Shown here one piece after another: positions 9,322-19,794 of a stretch of 64,000 nucleotides of DNA (the first letter of the stretch is position 1; every line of letters begins with the position of its first letter). Below the pieces are notes generated by a model that saw only the letters and a program-made list of their open reading frames with translations, had not been told where the DNA came from and searched no databases. This DNA comes from an uncultured Parabacteroides sp. (GTDB taxonomy: Bacteria; Bacteroidota; Bacteroidia; Bacteroidales; Tannerellaceae): positions 124,001-188,000 of the forward strand of contig CASFJQ010000001.1 in NCBI GenBank assembly GCA_949295065.1, in the 5' to 3' direction. The position numbers and the translations under genes are program-made.

Positions 9322-11832
9322 ATGCAACAATTACTAAAGACTTGGGGAAAACATCTGGCTGCCATCCTTGTATTGCTAGTGTTGACAGTTGTTTATTTTT
9401 CTCCGGCTGTCCTTGACGGAAAAGTTATTCAGCAAGGCGATATGCTGAAGGCGGACGGAATGGGAAACAGCCAAATGGAACAATATGAGAAAACAGCATC
9501 ACCTGGAGAATTCTCTGCTTGGTCTGATGCAATGTTTGGCGGAATGCCGTATGTCTCAGGATATGGAAATCCGGCTCCGGATCTTCCTAAGTATAAATCT
9601 TTGGAAGCGCCATTGAAATCGTTGGGCTATTTCGATGCCAGCATGGTTTTCGTTGGTTTGCTTAGTTTCTATCTTCTGATGTGTGTTATGGGAGCAAGTT
9701 GGTGGCTTTCGCTTGCCGGAGCTATTGCATTTGCATTGGCTTCATATAACATTATTATCATTGAAGCCGGTCATATAACTAAGGCTTATGTAATAGCTTA
9801 TATGCCGGTTACTCTTGCCGGTATGGCACTTCTTTTCAAACGTAAATATCTTTGGGGTTCTGTATTATTCCTGTTGGGCGTTGCTTTGTCAGTAAATAAT
9901 TCACATCCACAGATTACATATTATCTGATGCTTCTTTGTGTATTTATTTATGCAGGTTTTGTTGTGGCAAAGGTGAAAAGCAAGGAATTGGCAGAATTGG
10001 GAAAAGTAACGGCAATATTTATTGCCTGCTCAATCCTTGCAATTCTTCCAGGAGCCAAGAATATGTATGCAATGTGGGATTTGAGCAAACATTCAATTCG
10101 TGGAGCTTCAGAACTTACAATAAATTCAGACAACACAAAGAAAGAAGGAAAAGCCTCTTCAGGTTTGGACAAAGATTATGCATTTGCCTGGAGTTATGGA
10201 AAAGGCGAGTTGCTTACACTTCTTGTTCCTAATGCTTACGGCGGTGGTTCTGGCGGAAAATTAGGACAGGATTCTGAATTCTATCAGGCTGCAAAAGCTG
10301 CGGGAGCACAGGTAGGAAAAGAAATACAGGCTCCAACATATTGGGGAGACAAATCATTCACTTCCGGACCTGTTTATTTCGGTGCTATCGTATGTTTCCT
10401 TTTCGTCCTTGGAATGTTTGTTATCAGCAATCCTATGAAATGGTGGATGTTTGCCGGAGCATTCTTCCTGACTTTACTGGCTTTGGGTAGAAATCTGGAT
10501 TGGTTCAACGACTTTATGTTCCATCATCTGCCGATGTATAATAAGTTCAGAACTGTAGAAATGGCATTGGTTATTCCTGGACTTGTTGCTCCTTTGATTG
10601 GTTTCTGGGGATTGAAGGAGATAATGGACGGAAAAGTTGAGGATAAATTGTTCAAGAAAGGAATGATAGGTGCATTGGCAATTACCGGAGGTTTGTCACT
10701 TATATTGTGGCTTGCTCCAACAGCATTGCTGGATTTCCAGTCTGATTATGATTCTCTGTATAAATTGCCTGAGCAGTTTTATTATGCTTTAATTGCAGAC
10801 AGAGCTTCGCTCGCTTCTGCCGATGCTTTGCGCTCACTGTTGTTTATAGTAGCTGCTGCAGTCTTGTTGTTCTGGTATAATAAAGCTGCAAACAAGAAGA
10901 CTGTAGGCTTTGTTGTTTCTGCTCTTATTGCTGTTTTGGTGTTGGCTGACTTATGGACTGTTGACCGCCGTTATCTGAACGATTCAAATTATGTGAAACC
11001 TCAGCAGATTAAAGAACACTTTGCTATGTCGGCTGCCGATATGGCAATTCTGGAAGACAAGACTAACTATAGAGTATTGAATCTTAACAATCCGTTCCTC
11101 GAAACTTCCACATCATTTTATCATCATTCAATTGGTGGTTATCATGCAGCTAAGTTGCGTCGTTATCAGGAATTGATAGACCACAGAATGCAGTCTGAAA
11201 TAGATTCTATAATAGGTGCTTTCCAGCACGTTCAGACAATGGCGGATTTCAACCCGACTTTCGCAAAATGTAAGGTCTTGAATATGCTGAATACTAAATA
11301 TATAATCTATAATCCTCAGCAGCCGCCTTTGGTTAATAATTTCTCGTATGGAAATGCATGGTTTGTTTCTTCTGTAAAGATGGTTGAGAATGCAGATGAG
11401 GAAATAACAGCATTGGATGAATATCAGCCTTATACAACAGCAATTGTGGATAAGAGATTTGCTTCTGCTCTCGAAGGTTTTACTCCACAATCTGATTCAA
11501 CTGCGATGATTGAGCTGGAATCTTATCGTCCTAATAAGCTTACATATTTGACTTCTGCCGAAAAAGAACAGCTTGCTGTTTTCTCTGAAATATATTATCA
11601 GCCAGGCTGGAAAGCTACAATCGACGGTAAACCTGCAGAACATTTCCGTGCAGACTGGATTCTGCGTGCGATGCGTATTCCTGCTGGAGAACACGAAATT
11701 GTATTTGAATTCCGTCCTGAAGGATATATTGTTGCTGCAAATGTTGAGGCTTACAGCAGCTTCCTGATATTGATTATGGTGATTGCGGCTGCGGTGTATT
11801 CAGTTTATATGGAGTTGAAGAAAAGTAAATAA
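9322..11832 (+). CDS. YfhO family membrane protein
   Basis: An 836-residue protein with one N-terminal span (LAAILVLLVLTVVYFSPAVL), an exported loop that includes QGDMLKADGMGNSQ, about 11 further spans, and a C-terminal periplasmic beta-rich domain (YYQPGWKATIDG) ending in one last span. This is the arrangement of the bacterial YfhO family, GT-C-like proteins thought to modify cell-envelope glycopolymers in the extracytoplasmic space; in Gram-positives YfhO glycosylates lipoteichoic acid. Substrate in Bacteroidota is not established. Codon use is less AT-rich than the preceding glycosyltransferase block, so it looks resident. It is flanked on both sides by octamer repeats. Confidence 0.9.
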   Translation: MQQLLKTWGKHLAAILVLLVLTVVYFSPAVLDGKVIQQGDMLKADGMGNSQMEQYEKTASPGEFSAWSDAMFGGMPYVSGYGNPAPDLPKYKSLEAPLKSLGYFDASMVFVGLLSFYLLMCVMGASWWLSLAGAIAFALASYNIIIIEAGHITKAYVIAYMPVTLAGMALLFKRKYLWGSVLFLLGVALSVNNSHPQITYYLMLLCVFIYAGFVVAKVKSKELAELGKVTAIFIACSILAILPGAKNMYAMWDLSKHSIRGASELTINSDNTKKEGKASSGLDKDYAFAWSYGKGELLTLLVPNAYGGGSGGKLGQDSEFYQAAKAAGAQVGKEIQAPTYWGDKSFTSGPVYFGAIVCFLFVLGMFVISNPMKWWMFAGAFFLTLLALGRNLDWFNDFMFHHLPMYNKFRTVEMALVIPGLVAPLIGFWGLKEIMDGKVEDKLFKKGMIGALAITGGLSLILWLAPTALLDFQSDYDSLYKLPEQFYYALIADRASLASADALRSLLFIVAAAVLLFWYNKAANKKTVGFVVSALIAVLVLADLWTVDRRYLNDSNYVKPQQIKEHFAMSAADMAILEDKTNYRVLNLNNPFLETSTSFYHHSIGGYHAAKLRRYQELIDHRMQSEIDSIIGAFQHVQTMADFNPTFAKCKVLNMLNTKYIIYNPQQPPLVNNFSYGNAWFVSSVKMVENADEEITALDEYQPYTTAIVDKRFASALEGFTPQSDSTAMIELESYRPNKLTYLTSAEKEQLAVFSEIYYQPGWKATIDGKPAEHFRADWILRAMRIPAGEHEIVFEFRPEGYIVAANVEAYSSFLILIMVIAAAVYSVYMELKKSK

Positions 11833-11937
11833 GGAGTTAAGTAGTTAAGTAGTCAAGTAGTGGAGTAGTCAAGTAGTTAAGTAGATTAATAAAAAACTTC
11901 TTGACTCCTTGACTTCTTAACTCCTTGACTTCTTTAT
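11833..11937. repeat. octamer-built inverted repeat, copy 2
   Basis: Six head-to-tail octamers (GTTAAGTA, GTCAAGTA, GTGGAGTA) are followed by an AT loop and complementary octamers (CTTCTTGA, CTCCTTGA, CTTCTTAA). The element occupies the whole gap between the converging YfhO and GT4 genes, a natural place for a bidirectional terminator. Confidence 0.85.
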
Positions 11938-11940
11938 TCC

Positions 11941-13056
11941 TTACCTAACCATTACTTCAATCTTCTCCGTAAGCTTTTCCCAAGAGAGAGAAACTTTTTC
12001 TTTCCCTATATTCTCAAGACAAAGATTGTATTTATCATTACTGAATAATTCTTCAATACCTTTCCTTATTGAATCAGAGTTAATATCAGTGACAACTATT
12101 CCTGTTTGCGGTTTCCCGATACTTTGACCAAAATCTCCAACTGGTGTACTAATCATAGGAATATTATAATGATATGCAATAGATACAACTCCACTTTGAG
12201 TTGCCGAACGATAAGGCAATATCAGAGCATCAGCAGCTGAAAAGAACTGAGGAATATCATCATCAGCAATATATTGATTATAAACATGAATCCTTTCTTT
12301 AGCCGGTGAATTATCTATCATTTTCTGATATTTCTCGAAACTGCCATAACATTCTCCTGCGATTACAAGCTGGAAGTCGTCTCCAAGATTGTGCATAGCT
12401 TCAATCAGAAGGTCCAGACCTTTATAGTCGCGTATCAATCCGAAGAACAGCAAAGTTTTCTTTTCCTTACTTATATTAAGCTTTTCGCAAGCCTCGTCTT
12501 TGCTGATTTTATCTCCGAAATGATTATATAGCGGATGAGGATTCAATATATATTTTGCATTAGGACATAAACTCTTCAAATCATCGGCAACAGCTTCGCT
12601 GAGAACAATAAAACTGTGGCACTGACTGAACAGAAGTTTTGCCATTGGTTTGTCAAAGAATCTAGGTTCGTGAGGTATAGCATTATGAATGAGGGCAACA
12701 ACCTTGCAATGCTTTTTCATTCTGTTTGCTATATGAGCATATCCGGGAACAAAGAACGACATCCAATAACTAATAATCAGAACATCCGGATTGAATCTCT
12801 TTATAGCCTCAACTACCTTGAAATAAGAAAGAGGATTTACGCTGTCGAGCACACGCTCGCTTTCTATCACAATCGCATTATCACCTTTTTCCACATATTG
12901 TGTTTTGCCCGGGAATAAAGTATCCGGATAAAGTCTGCTGAAGTTAAAAGCCTTCACTTCGTGTCCGTCTTTTTCCAAAGTCTTGTATAGCATTGCGCTG
13001 AATTGGGCAATACCGCCACGATAGGGGTAGAAAGGGGAGAGGATTGCGTATTTCAT
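11941..13056 (-). CDS. family 4 glycosyltransferase
   Basis: A 371-residue GT-B enzyme. The N-terminus (MKYAILSPFYPYRGGIAQFS) has the GG acceptor loop; HNAIPHEPRFFDKP lies near the domain junction; LLFFGLIRDYKGLDLLIEAM opens the donor domain, and PYRSATQSGVVSIAYHYNIP occupies the donor-binding E-x7-E region, although the two acidic residues are replaced here. The gene converges with the YfhO gene and has octamer repeats on both sides. It probably acts in cell-surface glycan synthesis; donor unknown. The missing acidic pair is usual in some Bacteroidota GT4 members. Confidence 0.88.
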   Translation of the reverse strand: MKYAILSPFYPYRGGIAQFSAMLYKTLEKDGHEVKAFNFSRLYPDTLFPGKTQYVEKGDNAIVIESERVLDSVNPLSYFKVVEAIKRFNPDVLIISYWMSFFVPGYAHIANRMKKHCKVVALIHNAIPHEPRFFDKPMAKLLFSQCHSFIVLSEAVADDLKSLCPNAKYILNPHPLYNHFGDKISKDEACEKLNISKEKKTLLFFGLIRDYKGLDLLIEAMHNLGDDFQLVIAGECYGSFEKYQKMIDNSPAKERIHVYNQYIADDDIPQFFSAADALILPYRSATQSGVVSIAYHYNIPMISTPVGDFGQSIGKPQTGIVVTDINSDSIRKGIEELFSNDKYNLCLENIGKEKVSLSWEKLTEKIEVMVR

Positions 13057-13092
13057 TGTCTGGAAGATTTTAAGATTGGGGATGGGAGAATA

Positions 13093-13172
13093 AAGAGGAG
13101 TTAAGAAGTCAAGTAGATTAATTAGAAGTTTCTTAACTTCTTAACTACTTGACTCCTTGACTTCTCTACTTC
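13093..13172. repeat. octamer-built inverted repeat, copy 3
   Basis: A shorter version of the octamer element: GTTAAGAA GTCAAGTA on the left, then CTTCTTAA CTACTTGA CTCCTTGA on the right. It lies between the 3' end of ahcY and the 5' end of the GT4 gene, both on the - strand, so it is downstream of ahcY and may end its transcript. Confidence 0.8.
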
Positions 13173-13177
13173 TCAAA

Positions 13178-14596
13178 TCAATATCTATAATGCTCAGCCT
13201 TATAAGGTCCCTCAACCGGAACTCCTATATAATCAGCCTGTTTCTGTGTAAGTTTTGATAACTTGACACCGATACGTTCCAAGTGAAGGCGAGCCACTTC
13301 TTCGTCAAGATACTTAGGCAAGCGGTAAACGCCAACTTCGTATGGCTTCTGCCATAAATCCATCTGAGCCAAAACCTGGTTTGTGAATGAGTTACTCATC
13401 ACGAATGACGGGTGACCAGTAGCACAACCAAGGTTCACCAAACGACCTTCTGCAAGAAGGAAGATTGAGTGGCCGTCAGGGAAAGTATATTTGTCAACCT
13501 GAGGTTTGATGTTCAAATGCTTAATACCCGGATAGTTGATAAGTTTGTCAACCTGAATTTCGTTGTCGAAATGGCCGATGTTGCAGACGATAGCCTGGTC
13601 TTTCATTGCAGCCATATGTTCGATTGTGATAATATCACAGTTACCAGTTGTAGTAACGAAGATATTACCTTCCTTTACAGCTTCTTCCATTGTTGTAACT
13701 TCAAAACCTTCCATTGCAGCCTGCAATGCGCAGATTGGGTCGATTTCAGTTACCAAAACGCGTGCTCCGTATGAACGCATTGAGTGAGAGCAACCTTTAC
13801 CCACATCACCATAACCGGCAACAACAACAACTTTACCTGCAATCATAACGTCTGTTGCACGTTTGATACCATCAGCCAAAGATTCACGGCAACCGTAAAG
13901 ATTGTCGAATTTTGATTTAGTTACAGAGTCATTGACGTTGATTGCCGGAACAAGCAATTCACCTTTTTCCATCATCTGATACAAACGGTGAACACCAGTA
14001 GTTGTTTCTTCAGAAACACCTTTCATTTCGGCAACAGTGCGATGCCAACGAGTCGGATCTTCTTTCAATATGCGGTTCAATGTATCCAGAATGCACTGCT
14101 CTTCGTGATTGCTGCCTTTGCGGTTGATAGTTTCAGCATCGTCTTCAGCACGATAACCCATGTGAACAAGCAATGAAGCATCGCCACCGTCATCAACAAT
14201 CAAATGAGGACCTTTTCCGCCAGGGAAACGCAATGCCATTTCAGTGCACCACCAGTATTCTTCCAAACTTTCGCCTTTCCAAGCAAACACCGGAACTCCG
14301 GCTGCAGCAATTGCGGCAGCAGCATGGTCCTGAGTTGAGAAAATATTACAGCTTGCCCAACGTACATCAGCACCTAATTCAACCAATGTTTCAATCAATA
14401 TGGCTGTCTGAATAGTCATATGTAGTGAGCCGGTGATACGTGCTCCCTTCAACGGCTTTTCCTTTCCATACTTTTGGCGCAAAGCCATCAATCCAGGCAT
14501 TTCGTGTTCGGAAATCTCTATTTCTTTACGACCGAAATCCGCCAGATTCATATCTGCCACCTTATAAGGCAGGTCTGAAGAAAATAATTGTGACAT
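13178..14596 (-). CDS. ahcY: adenosylhomocysteinase
   Basis: A 472-residue cytoplasmic enzyme splitting S-adenosylhomocysteine to adenosine and homocysteine, keeping methylation reactions running. Seen: the N-terminal substrate domain ([39 protein letters not shown]), the NAD-binding Rossmann loop [19 protein letters not shown], and the C-terminal ending YKAEHYRY that contributes to the cofactor site of the neighbouring subunit. Length is standard for the bacterial family. It is transcribed divergently from typA; a TACCTTTG -7 box lies about 30 bp upstream of the ATG. Confidence 0.98.
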   Translation of the reverse strand: MSQLFSSDLPYKVADMNLADFGRKEIEISEHEMPGLMALRQKYGKEKPLKGARITGSLHMTIQTAILIETLVELGADVRWASCNIFSTQDHAAAAIAAAGVPVFAWKGESLEEYWWCTEMALRFPGGKGPHLIVDDGGDASLLVHMGYRAEDDAETINRKGSNHEEQCILDTLNRILKEDPTRWHRTVAEMKGVSEETTTGVHRLYQMMEKGELLVPAINVNDSVTKSKFDNLYGCRESLADGIKRATDVMIAGKVVVVAGYGDVGKGCSHSMRSYGARVLVTEIDPICALQAAMEGFEVTTMEEAVKEGNIFVTTTGNCDIITIEHMAAMKDQAIVCNIGHFDNEIQVDKLINYPGIKHLNIKPQVDKYTFPDGHSIFLLAEGRLVNLGCATGHPSFVMSNSFTNQVLAQMDLWQKPYEVGVYRLPKYLDEEVARLHLERIGVKLSKLTQKQADYIGVPVEGPYKAEHYRY

Positions 14597-14625
14597 AGTT
14601 TGTTCGTTTTTTTTAGTTCTAAATG

Positions 14626-14658
14626 CAAAGGTAGTGCTAAATCAGTGATTTTTCCATA
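14626..14658 (-). promoter_or_regulatory. predicted ahcY promoter
   Basis: Read on the - strand, TACCTTTG (14626-14633) fits the Bacteroidota -7 consensus TAnnTTTG. At a spacing of 21 nt the -33 position reads TATG (14655-14658), three of four matches to TTTG. The -7 box ends about 30 nt before the ahcY ATG. Confidence 0.5.
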
Positions 14659-14753
14659 AAATGCCTTCGTTTTTAGGAACTGTTGTGATTTGGATATTGA
14701 ATATTTTGATATAAGTAACTGTTAAATTTAATTTTATATTTTAGGTTTAGCTG

Positions 14754-14840
14754 ATACTACCTTTTCGAAAAAAGCTCGTTATGTTTTTCCAAATACATCG
14801 TTATGTTTTTCCAGAAACACTGCGAGCTTTTTTCTCTCAT
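14754..14840. repeat. 22-nt-period palindromic array
   Basis: Two exact copies of TCGTTATGTTTTTCCA start at 14776 and 14798, 22 nt apart, enclosed by a perfect 12-bp inverted repeat GAAAAAAGCTCG (14767-14778) / CGAGCTTTTTTC (14823-14834). It lies in the 494-bp gap between ahcY and typA and is the first of three arrays in this window built on an ATGTTTTTCC core (others near 23.99 and 50.87 kb). Confidence 0.85.
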
Positions 14841-14935
14841 GTTTCACAATTTTATTACTATGATGATTATCAAAGAAATCATGTGAATCTTGAATGTATT
14901 TTAACATTTGCGGTATGCTGGTATTAAAGTTTCCC

Positions 14936-15002
14936 CCTTGTCAACTTGTCTCCGAAGCCTTGTTAACTTTAAAGTTGAGCAGGCAAGCGAGACTCAACTA
15001 AT
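14936..15002. repeat. 22-nt-period repeat, CCTTGTCAAC type, copy 1
   Basis: CCTTGTCAAC at 14936 recurs as CCTTGTTAAC at 14958, exactly 22 nt later, followed by the inverse AAAGTTGAGC, so the element can fold. The same family occurs near 20.18, 52.86 and 53.72 kb. It completes the inventory of the 494-bp ahcY-typA gap, which otherwise contains only the two promoters. Confidence 0.8.
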
Positions 15003-15037
15003 TTATATGTTGTATATCACTCTTTTTTCAAAACACC

Positions 15038-15069
15038 TTTCAGAATTTCGTCAAATATTCGTACATTTG
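15038..15069 (+). promoter_or_regulatory. predicted typA promoter
   Basis: TACATTTG (15062-15069) matches the Bacteroidota -7 consensus TAnnTTTG, and TTTC (15038-15041), one mismatch from the -33 TTTG, lies 20 nt upstream, within the usual 19-21 nt. The typA ATG follows 21 nt after the -7 box. Confidence 0.65.
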
Positions 15070-15090
15070 TAGCCAATAAATTAGTCTTCA

Positions 15091-16893
15091 ATGCAAAAGA
15101 TAAGAAACATCGCGATTATCGCACACGTAGACCACGGTAAGACAACACTCGTGGATAAGATGTTATTAGCCGGAAAGCTTTTCCGTGAAGGACAGGCAGA
15201 GCCGGACCAGTTCCTGGACAGCAACGATTTGGAACGAGAAAGAGGTATTACAATCCTTGCCAAAAATGTGTCTATCAACTATAAGGGTTATAAAATCAAT
15301 ATCATTGATACTCCGGGACACGCCGATTTCGGTGGTGAGGTGGAACGAGTATTGAATATGGCCGACGGCTGTTTGCTTTTGGTGGATGCTTTTGAAGGTC
15401 CTATGCCGCAGACACGCTTTGTGTTGCAGAAAGCTATTCAGATTGGTCTGAAGCCTATAGTAGTGATAAACAAGGTTGACAAACCGAACTGCCGCCCTGA
15501 CGAAGTGCAGGAAATGGTGTTCGACTTGATGTTCAATCTGGACGCTACTGAGGAACAGCTTGATTTCCCAACAATCTATGGTTCGGCAAAACAGGGCTGG
15601 ATGTCAACAGACTGGAAAGAACCGAAAGAAGACATCACTGCTCTTTTGGATGCAATCATAGAATATATTCCTGAACCTGAAGTTATTGAAGGTCCGTCAC
15701 AGATGCTTATCACTTCTTTGGACTATTCAAAATACGTTGGCCGTATTGCAATCGGCCGTGTTCATCGTGGTGAATTGCGCGAAGGACAGGACATTATGCT
15801 TTGCAAGCGCGACGGTTCAATGGTTAAGTCTAAGATTAAGGAATTGAATGTTTTCGAAGGTCTTGGACGTGCAAAAGTTGAGTCGGTTAAATCTGGAGAT
15901 ATCTGTGCAATAATCGGTATCGAAGGTTTTGAAATTGGCGAAACTGTTGCCGATGCAATAGAGCCGGAAGCACTTCCTACTATCGCAATCGATGAACCTA
16001 CAATGTCAATGCTTTTCACAATCAACAACTCTCCGTTCTTCGGTAAAGACGGTAAGTTCGTGACTTCACGTCATATCTTTGAGCGTTTGACAAAAGAGTT
16101 GGACAAGAACCTTGCTTTGCGTGTTCTTCCTACAGATTCAGCTGATTCTTGGTTGGTTTATGGTCGTGGTGTGCTTCACTTGTCAGTGCTGATTGAAACT
16201 ATGCGCCGCGAAGGATATGAGTTGCAGGTTGGTCAGCCACAGGTAATCATCAAGGAAATCAACGGAGAGAAGTGCGAACCTATTGAACAGCTTACAGTAA
16301 ACTTGCCTGAAGAATGCTCAAGCCGCATCATTGATATGGTTACAAAGCGCAAGGGCGAGATGGCAATGATGGAAAGCAAGAACGGACGTATGCACCTTGA
16401 ATTCAATATTCCTTCACGTGGTATTATCGGTTTGAACAATGCCGTTCTGACTGCTTCTGCCGGTGAAGCTATCATTGCACACCGTTTCTTGGAATATCAG
16501 CCTTGGAAGGGTGAAATCGAACGCCGTGTGAACGGTTCAATCATTGCTATGGAAACAGGAACAGCCTTTGCTTATGCTTTGAACAACCTTCAGTCTCGCG
16601 GACGTTTCTTCATCGCTCCCGGTGATGAGGTTTATGCAGGTCAGGTTGTTGGCGAGCATACAAAAGACAACGACTTGGTTGTGAATGTAACTAAATCAAA
16701 GAAACTGACAAACATGCGTGCTTCAGGTTCTGATGACAAAGTTTCGTTGGCTCCTCCTGTAATATTCAGTCTTGAAGATGCTCTTGAATATATCAAGGGT
16801 GACGAATACGTTGAGATTACTCCGAATTATATGCGTATGCGTAAGATAATTCTTGACGAAAACGAACGTAAACGAGCAAACAAACAAGCTTAA
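15091..16893 (+). CDS. typA: translational GTPase TypA/BipA
   Basis: A 600-residue ribosome-associated GTPase of the EF-G/LepA class, acting in ribosome assembly and stress adaptation. Seen: G1 [10 protein letters not shown] near residues 10-19, the effector-region RGIT, G3 [11 protein letters not shown]4 NKVD, then beta-barrel, two alpha/beta domains ([25 protein letters not shown]) and the TypA-specific C-terminal domain ([13 protein letters not shown]). Full family length. It is monocistronic: its own promoter lies upstream and a strong terminator immediately downstream. Confidence 0.98.
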   Translation: MQKIRNIAIIAHVDHGKTTLVDKMLLAGKLFREGQAEPDQFLDSNDLERERGITILAKNVSINYKGYKINIIDTPGHADFGGEVERVLNMADGCLLLVDAFEGPMPQTRFVLQKAIQIGLKPIVVINKVDKPNCRPDEVQEMVFDLMFNLDATEEQLDFPTIYGSAKQGWMSTDWKEPKEDITALLDAIIEYIPEPEVIEGPSQMLITSLDYSKYVGRIAIGRVHRGELREGQDIMLCKRDGSMVKSKIKELNVFEGLGRAKVESVKSGDICAIIGIEGFEIGETVADAIEPEALPTIAIDEPTMSMLFTINNSPFFGKDGKFVTSRHIFERLTKELDKNLALRVLPTDSADSWLVYGRGVLHLSVLIETMRREGYELQVGQPQVIIKEINGEKCEPIEQLTVNLPEECSSRIIDMVTKRKGEMAMMESKNGRMHLEFNIPSRGIIGLNNAVLTASAGEAIIAHRFLEYQPWKGEIERRVNGSIIAMETGTAFAYALNNLQSRGRFFIAPGDEVYAGQVVGEHTKDNDLVVNVTKSKKLTNMRASGSDDKVSLAPPVIFSLEDALEYIKGDEYVEITPNYMRMRKIILDENERKRANKQA

Positions 16894-16901
16894 TATAATG
16901 T

Positions 16902-16934
16902 AGAGCCGCAAATTTTCTTGCGGCTCTTTTTTTT
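16902..16934 (+). terminator. intrinsic terminator after typA
   Basis: A GC-rich hairpin AGAGCCGCA / TGCGGCTCT with an AT loop is followed directly by an uninterrupted run of T, the standard intrinsic terminator, starting 9 nt after the typA stop codon. Confidence 0.92.
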
Positions 16935-16950
16935 GACAATTAAAAAGACG

Positions 16951-16958
16951 TATCTTTG
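16951..16958 (+). promoter_or_regulatory. predicted -7 box for the metal cluster
   Basis: TATCTTTG fits TAnnTTTG and lies 32 nt before the ATG of the Cys-rich protein gene, directly after the typA terminator. No good TTTG is present at the usual -33 spacing (the T run of the terminator occupies it). Confidence 0.5.
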
Positions 16959-16990
16959 TGCATAATAACCAAATGCACAGCATACAATAG

Positions 16991-17401
16991 ATGAAGCGCT
17001 TTCTGTCAATTTTACTTCTTATGTTTCTTGTTCTTCTGATTGGATACGGAGGAGCGGGAGTAAATTTGGTGTCGTATTGTTGCGAGCATTGTGAAGATAT
17101 TGGAACTGAAGTTCTGGCTTCGGAAGATTGCTGCTGTTGCAAGACTCATTTGGCGGATACGGAACTGCCATGCAAAAGTGAAGGACATTGCGGCATTCAG
17201 CGTGTTCAGTTCGACTGGAATACGTTCATACACGATTCTTTTTCTTTCCAGCCGATGGTTTGTCCTATCATGGAATTTATCCTTTCATTGTTTAATATAG
17301 ACTCATCTCTTCCTTCGGGTGCGGAAATGCTTCCTGTGCAGAACAGTCCGCCAATGTTGCCGAGGATTTATCTGTCTTTTCTTACATTACTTCTGATTTA
17401 G
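16991..17401 (+). CDS. small exported Cys-rich protein
   Basis: A 136-residue protein with an N-terminal hydrophobic signal or anchor (about 5-25), then a cysteine-rich stretch including YCCEHC and DCCCCKTH and further Cys/His, and a hydrophobic C-terminal segment. Clustered CC/CxxC motifs suggest metal binding. It precedes a TonB-dependent receptor (110 bp) and an HMA-domain protein, a grouping that suggests copper or another soft metal. I do not recognise a named family; function is inferred from context only. Confidence 0.65.
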   Translation: MKRFLSILLLMFLVLLIGYGGAGVNLVSYCCEHCEDIGTEVLASEDCCCCKTHLADTELPCKSEGHCGIQRVQFDWNTFIHDSFSFQPMVCPIMEFILSLFNIDSSLPSGAEMLPVQNSPPMLPRIYLSFLTLLLI

Positions 17402-17511
17402 AATTCTGTTGTGGTGTGTCAGTCTTTCTGATGCGTCATAATTTGTCGTGTCCGTAACGTATTGTTTCGGATGCCTTGTTGTATGTATTGAAATAATTCT
17501 AACTCAGATTA

Positions 17512-19725
17512 ATGAAGAAGATGAAAAGAATCTTATACATTATATTATTACTGTGTATTGTTATGCCACTTGCAGCCAAGAAACTTAGCGGTCGCATTGT
17601 GGACAAAAACGGTGAATCAATCATTGGTGCGAATATTTACTGGGAAAACACTCAGAAAGGAACAACTTCTGATGAAAACGGTGAATTTGAAATAGCAAGA
17701 GTTAAGGGAAATAACCGCCTTGTGTTCAGTTATATCGGATATAAACTCGTGATAAGAGAAGTTTCGAAAGATGAAGACAACATCGAAGTTGTTATGTCGG
17801 ACGAAGTTGAACTTCAGGAAGTGGTAATTTCCGAGCGCCGTGCCGGAACTATTTCTTCCCGCACATCGGTTCTTCAGACTCAGAAAATCACTTATGATGA
17901 GATTTGCCGTGCAGCATGCTGTAATCTTGCCGAGAGCTTTGTGACGAATCCATCTGTTGACGTTTCATATTCGGATGCGGCAACCGGAGCACGTCAGATA
18001 AAACTTTTGGGACTTGCAGGAACTTATGTGCAGATGCTTACGGAGAATTATCCTAACTTCCGTGGAGCATCGTCACTCTACGGTCTGGATTATGTTCCTG
18101 GAGCCTGGATGGAAAGTATTCAGGTGTCAAAGGGAACATCGTCCGTAAAGAACGGATATGAAGCCCTTGCCGGACAGATAAACGTAGAGTACAAAAAGCC
18201 TCAGACGGCTGATATTGTTTCTGCAAACCTATTTGCCAGCGATGCCGGAAGATATGAGGGAAATGCAGATGCTTCGTGGCATATCAATGAGAATTTGAGC
18301 ACTGGTTTGCTTGTTCATTATTCGAACGACAAGATGCAGCACGACAATAACGACGATGGCTTTCTGGACCAGCCGTTGAAAGAGCAGGTGAATGTGATGA
18401 ACCGTTGGCAGCATAAAGTAGGCAATTATGTTTCACAATACGGAGTCCGTTATCTGCACGAAAACCGTATTGGAGGCCAGGCAACGAAGAAACACGACTT
18501 TGAGAATCCTTATCAAGTGAAGCTGAATACTAACCGAGTGGAAGCATTTACCAAACAGGCTTATATAATCAATCCTGAAAAGGTGGAAAGTGTTGCCTTG
18601 ATTCTTTCCGGTTCGTATCACGAGCAGAAATCAAACTATGACTGTACATTATATAATGTATATCAGAAGAATCTTTATGCCAGTTTGATGTATGAAAAGG
18701 AATTTTCTCCGATGCACAGCTTGAGCACCGGATTGAGTCTGAATTATGATGGATTTGACGAGAATCTTTATCAGACAGTTCGTAATGTATATAACCGTTC
18801 GGAAACAGTTCCGGGAGTTTATGCCCAATATACATATAATCTGAATGATAAATTCATATTGCTTGCCGGTTTGCGTGCGGACTACAGCACAAGATATGAT
18901 TTCTTTGTAACTCCACGCGTGCATATCAAATATAATCCTTTTGAATGGCTGCATTTGAGAGCTTCGGCTGGAAAAGGTTATCGTACGGCAAATGTTCTGA
19001 CGGAAAATAACTTCCTTCTGGCAAGTAGCAGAAAGATGATTATTGCAGACAATCTTAATCAGGAGGAAGCATGGAATACGGGGGTAAATGTGTCTTTCTT
19101 CGTTCCGTTGTTCGGAAAGGAATTGACTATTAACGGTGAATGGTATTATACTAACTTCCTGAACCAGGTTGTTGTTGATATGGATTCAAATCCTCATGCA
19201 GTAAGTTTCTATAATCTTGACGGAAAGGCATATTCTCATAGCTATCAGGTTGAAGCAAGCTATCCGTTCTTCCGTGGATTTACGCTGACAGCCGCATATC
19301 GATACACCGACTCAAAAACAGACTATAAGAATGCTGAAGGAGTTATTTACCGTCTGAAGAAACCTTTGGTCAGCGATTACAAAGGATTGCTTACTGCTTC
19401 ATATCAGACACCATTGAAAAAGTGGCAGTTCGATGTCACGGCACAATTCAACGGCGGTGGACGAATGCCAACTCCGGATGAGGCAAATCCGCTTTGGGAA
19501 ACGACATTCGATCCATATACATTGCTAAGCGCTCAGATAACTAAATATTTCCGCAGATGGTCAATATATGTGGGTTCGGAAAATATTCTGGACTTTACTC
19601 AGGCAAATCCGATAATTGACGCTGCAAATCCAAGAAGTTCCAATTTCGACGGAACAATGATTTGGGGTCCGGTTCACGGAAGAAAGATATATGCGGGAAT
19701 AAGATTTAATCTCAGCAGAGATTAA
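17512..19725 (+). CDS. TonB-dependent outer-membrane receptor
   Basis: A 737-residue outer-membrane protein. Residues about 1-20 form a signal peptide; 23-95 a carboxypeptidase-regulatory-like beta-sandwich (LSGRIVDKNGESIIGANIYW) common in Bacteroidota receptors; about 125-235 the plug (SVDVSYSDAATGARQIKLLG); the rest a 22-strand barrel ending in FNLSRD. The class imports siderophores, vitamin B12, metals or glycans with energy from TonB/ExbBD. No SusD follows, so a glycan substrate is unlikely; the flanking Cys-rich and HMA proteins point to a metal or metal chelate. Confidence 0.93.
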   Translation: MKKMKRILYIILLLCIVMPLAAKKLSGRIVDKNGESIIGANIYWENTQKGTTSDENGEFEIARVKGNNRLVFSYIGYKLVIREVSKDEDNIEVVMSDEVELQEVVISERRAGTISSRTSVLQTQKITYDEICRAACCNLAESFVTNPSVDVSYSDAATGARQIKLLGLAGTYVQMLTENYPNFRGASSLYGLDYVPGAWMESIQVSKGTSSVKNGYEALAGQINVEYKKPQTADIVSANLFASDAGRYEGNADASWHINENLSTGLLVHYSNDKMQHDNNDDGFLDQPLKEQVNVMNRWQHKVGNYVSQYGVRYLHENRIGGQATKKHDFENPYQVKLNTNRVEAFTKQAYIINPEKVESVALILSGSYHEQKSNYDCTLYNVYQKNLYASLMYEKEFSPMHSLSTGLSLNYDGFDENLYQTVRNVYNRSETVPGVYAQYTYNLNDKFILLAGLRADYSTRYDFFVTPRVHIKYNPFEWLHLRASAGKGYRTANVLTENNFLLASSRKMIIADNLNQEEAWNTGVNVSFFVPLFGKELTINGEWYYTNFLNQVVVDMDSNPHAVSFYNLDGKAYSHSYQVEASYPFFRGFTLTAAYRYTDSKTDYKNAEGVIYRLKKPLVSDYKGLLTASYQTPLKKWQFDVTAQFNGGGRMPTPDEANPLWETTFDPYTLLSAQITKYFRRWSIYVGSENILDFTQANPIIDAANPRSSNFDGTMIWGPVHGRKIYAGIRFNLSRD

Positions 19726-19794
19726 TTATCCCCATGTTGAAAAACTAATAAACTCAAAAACTAAAAAACTTATAAACTTAAAAACTAAAAAAGT

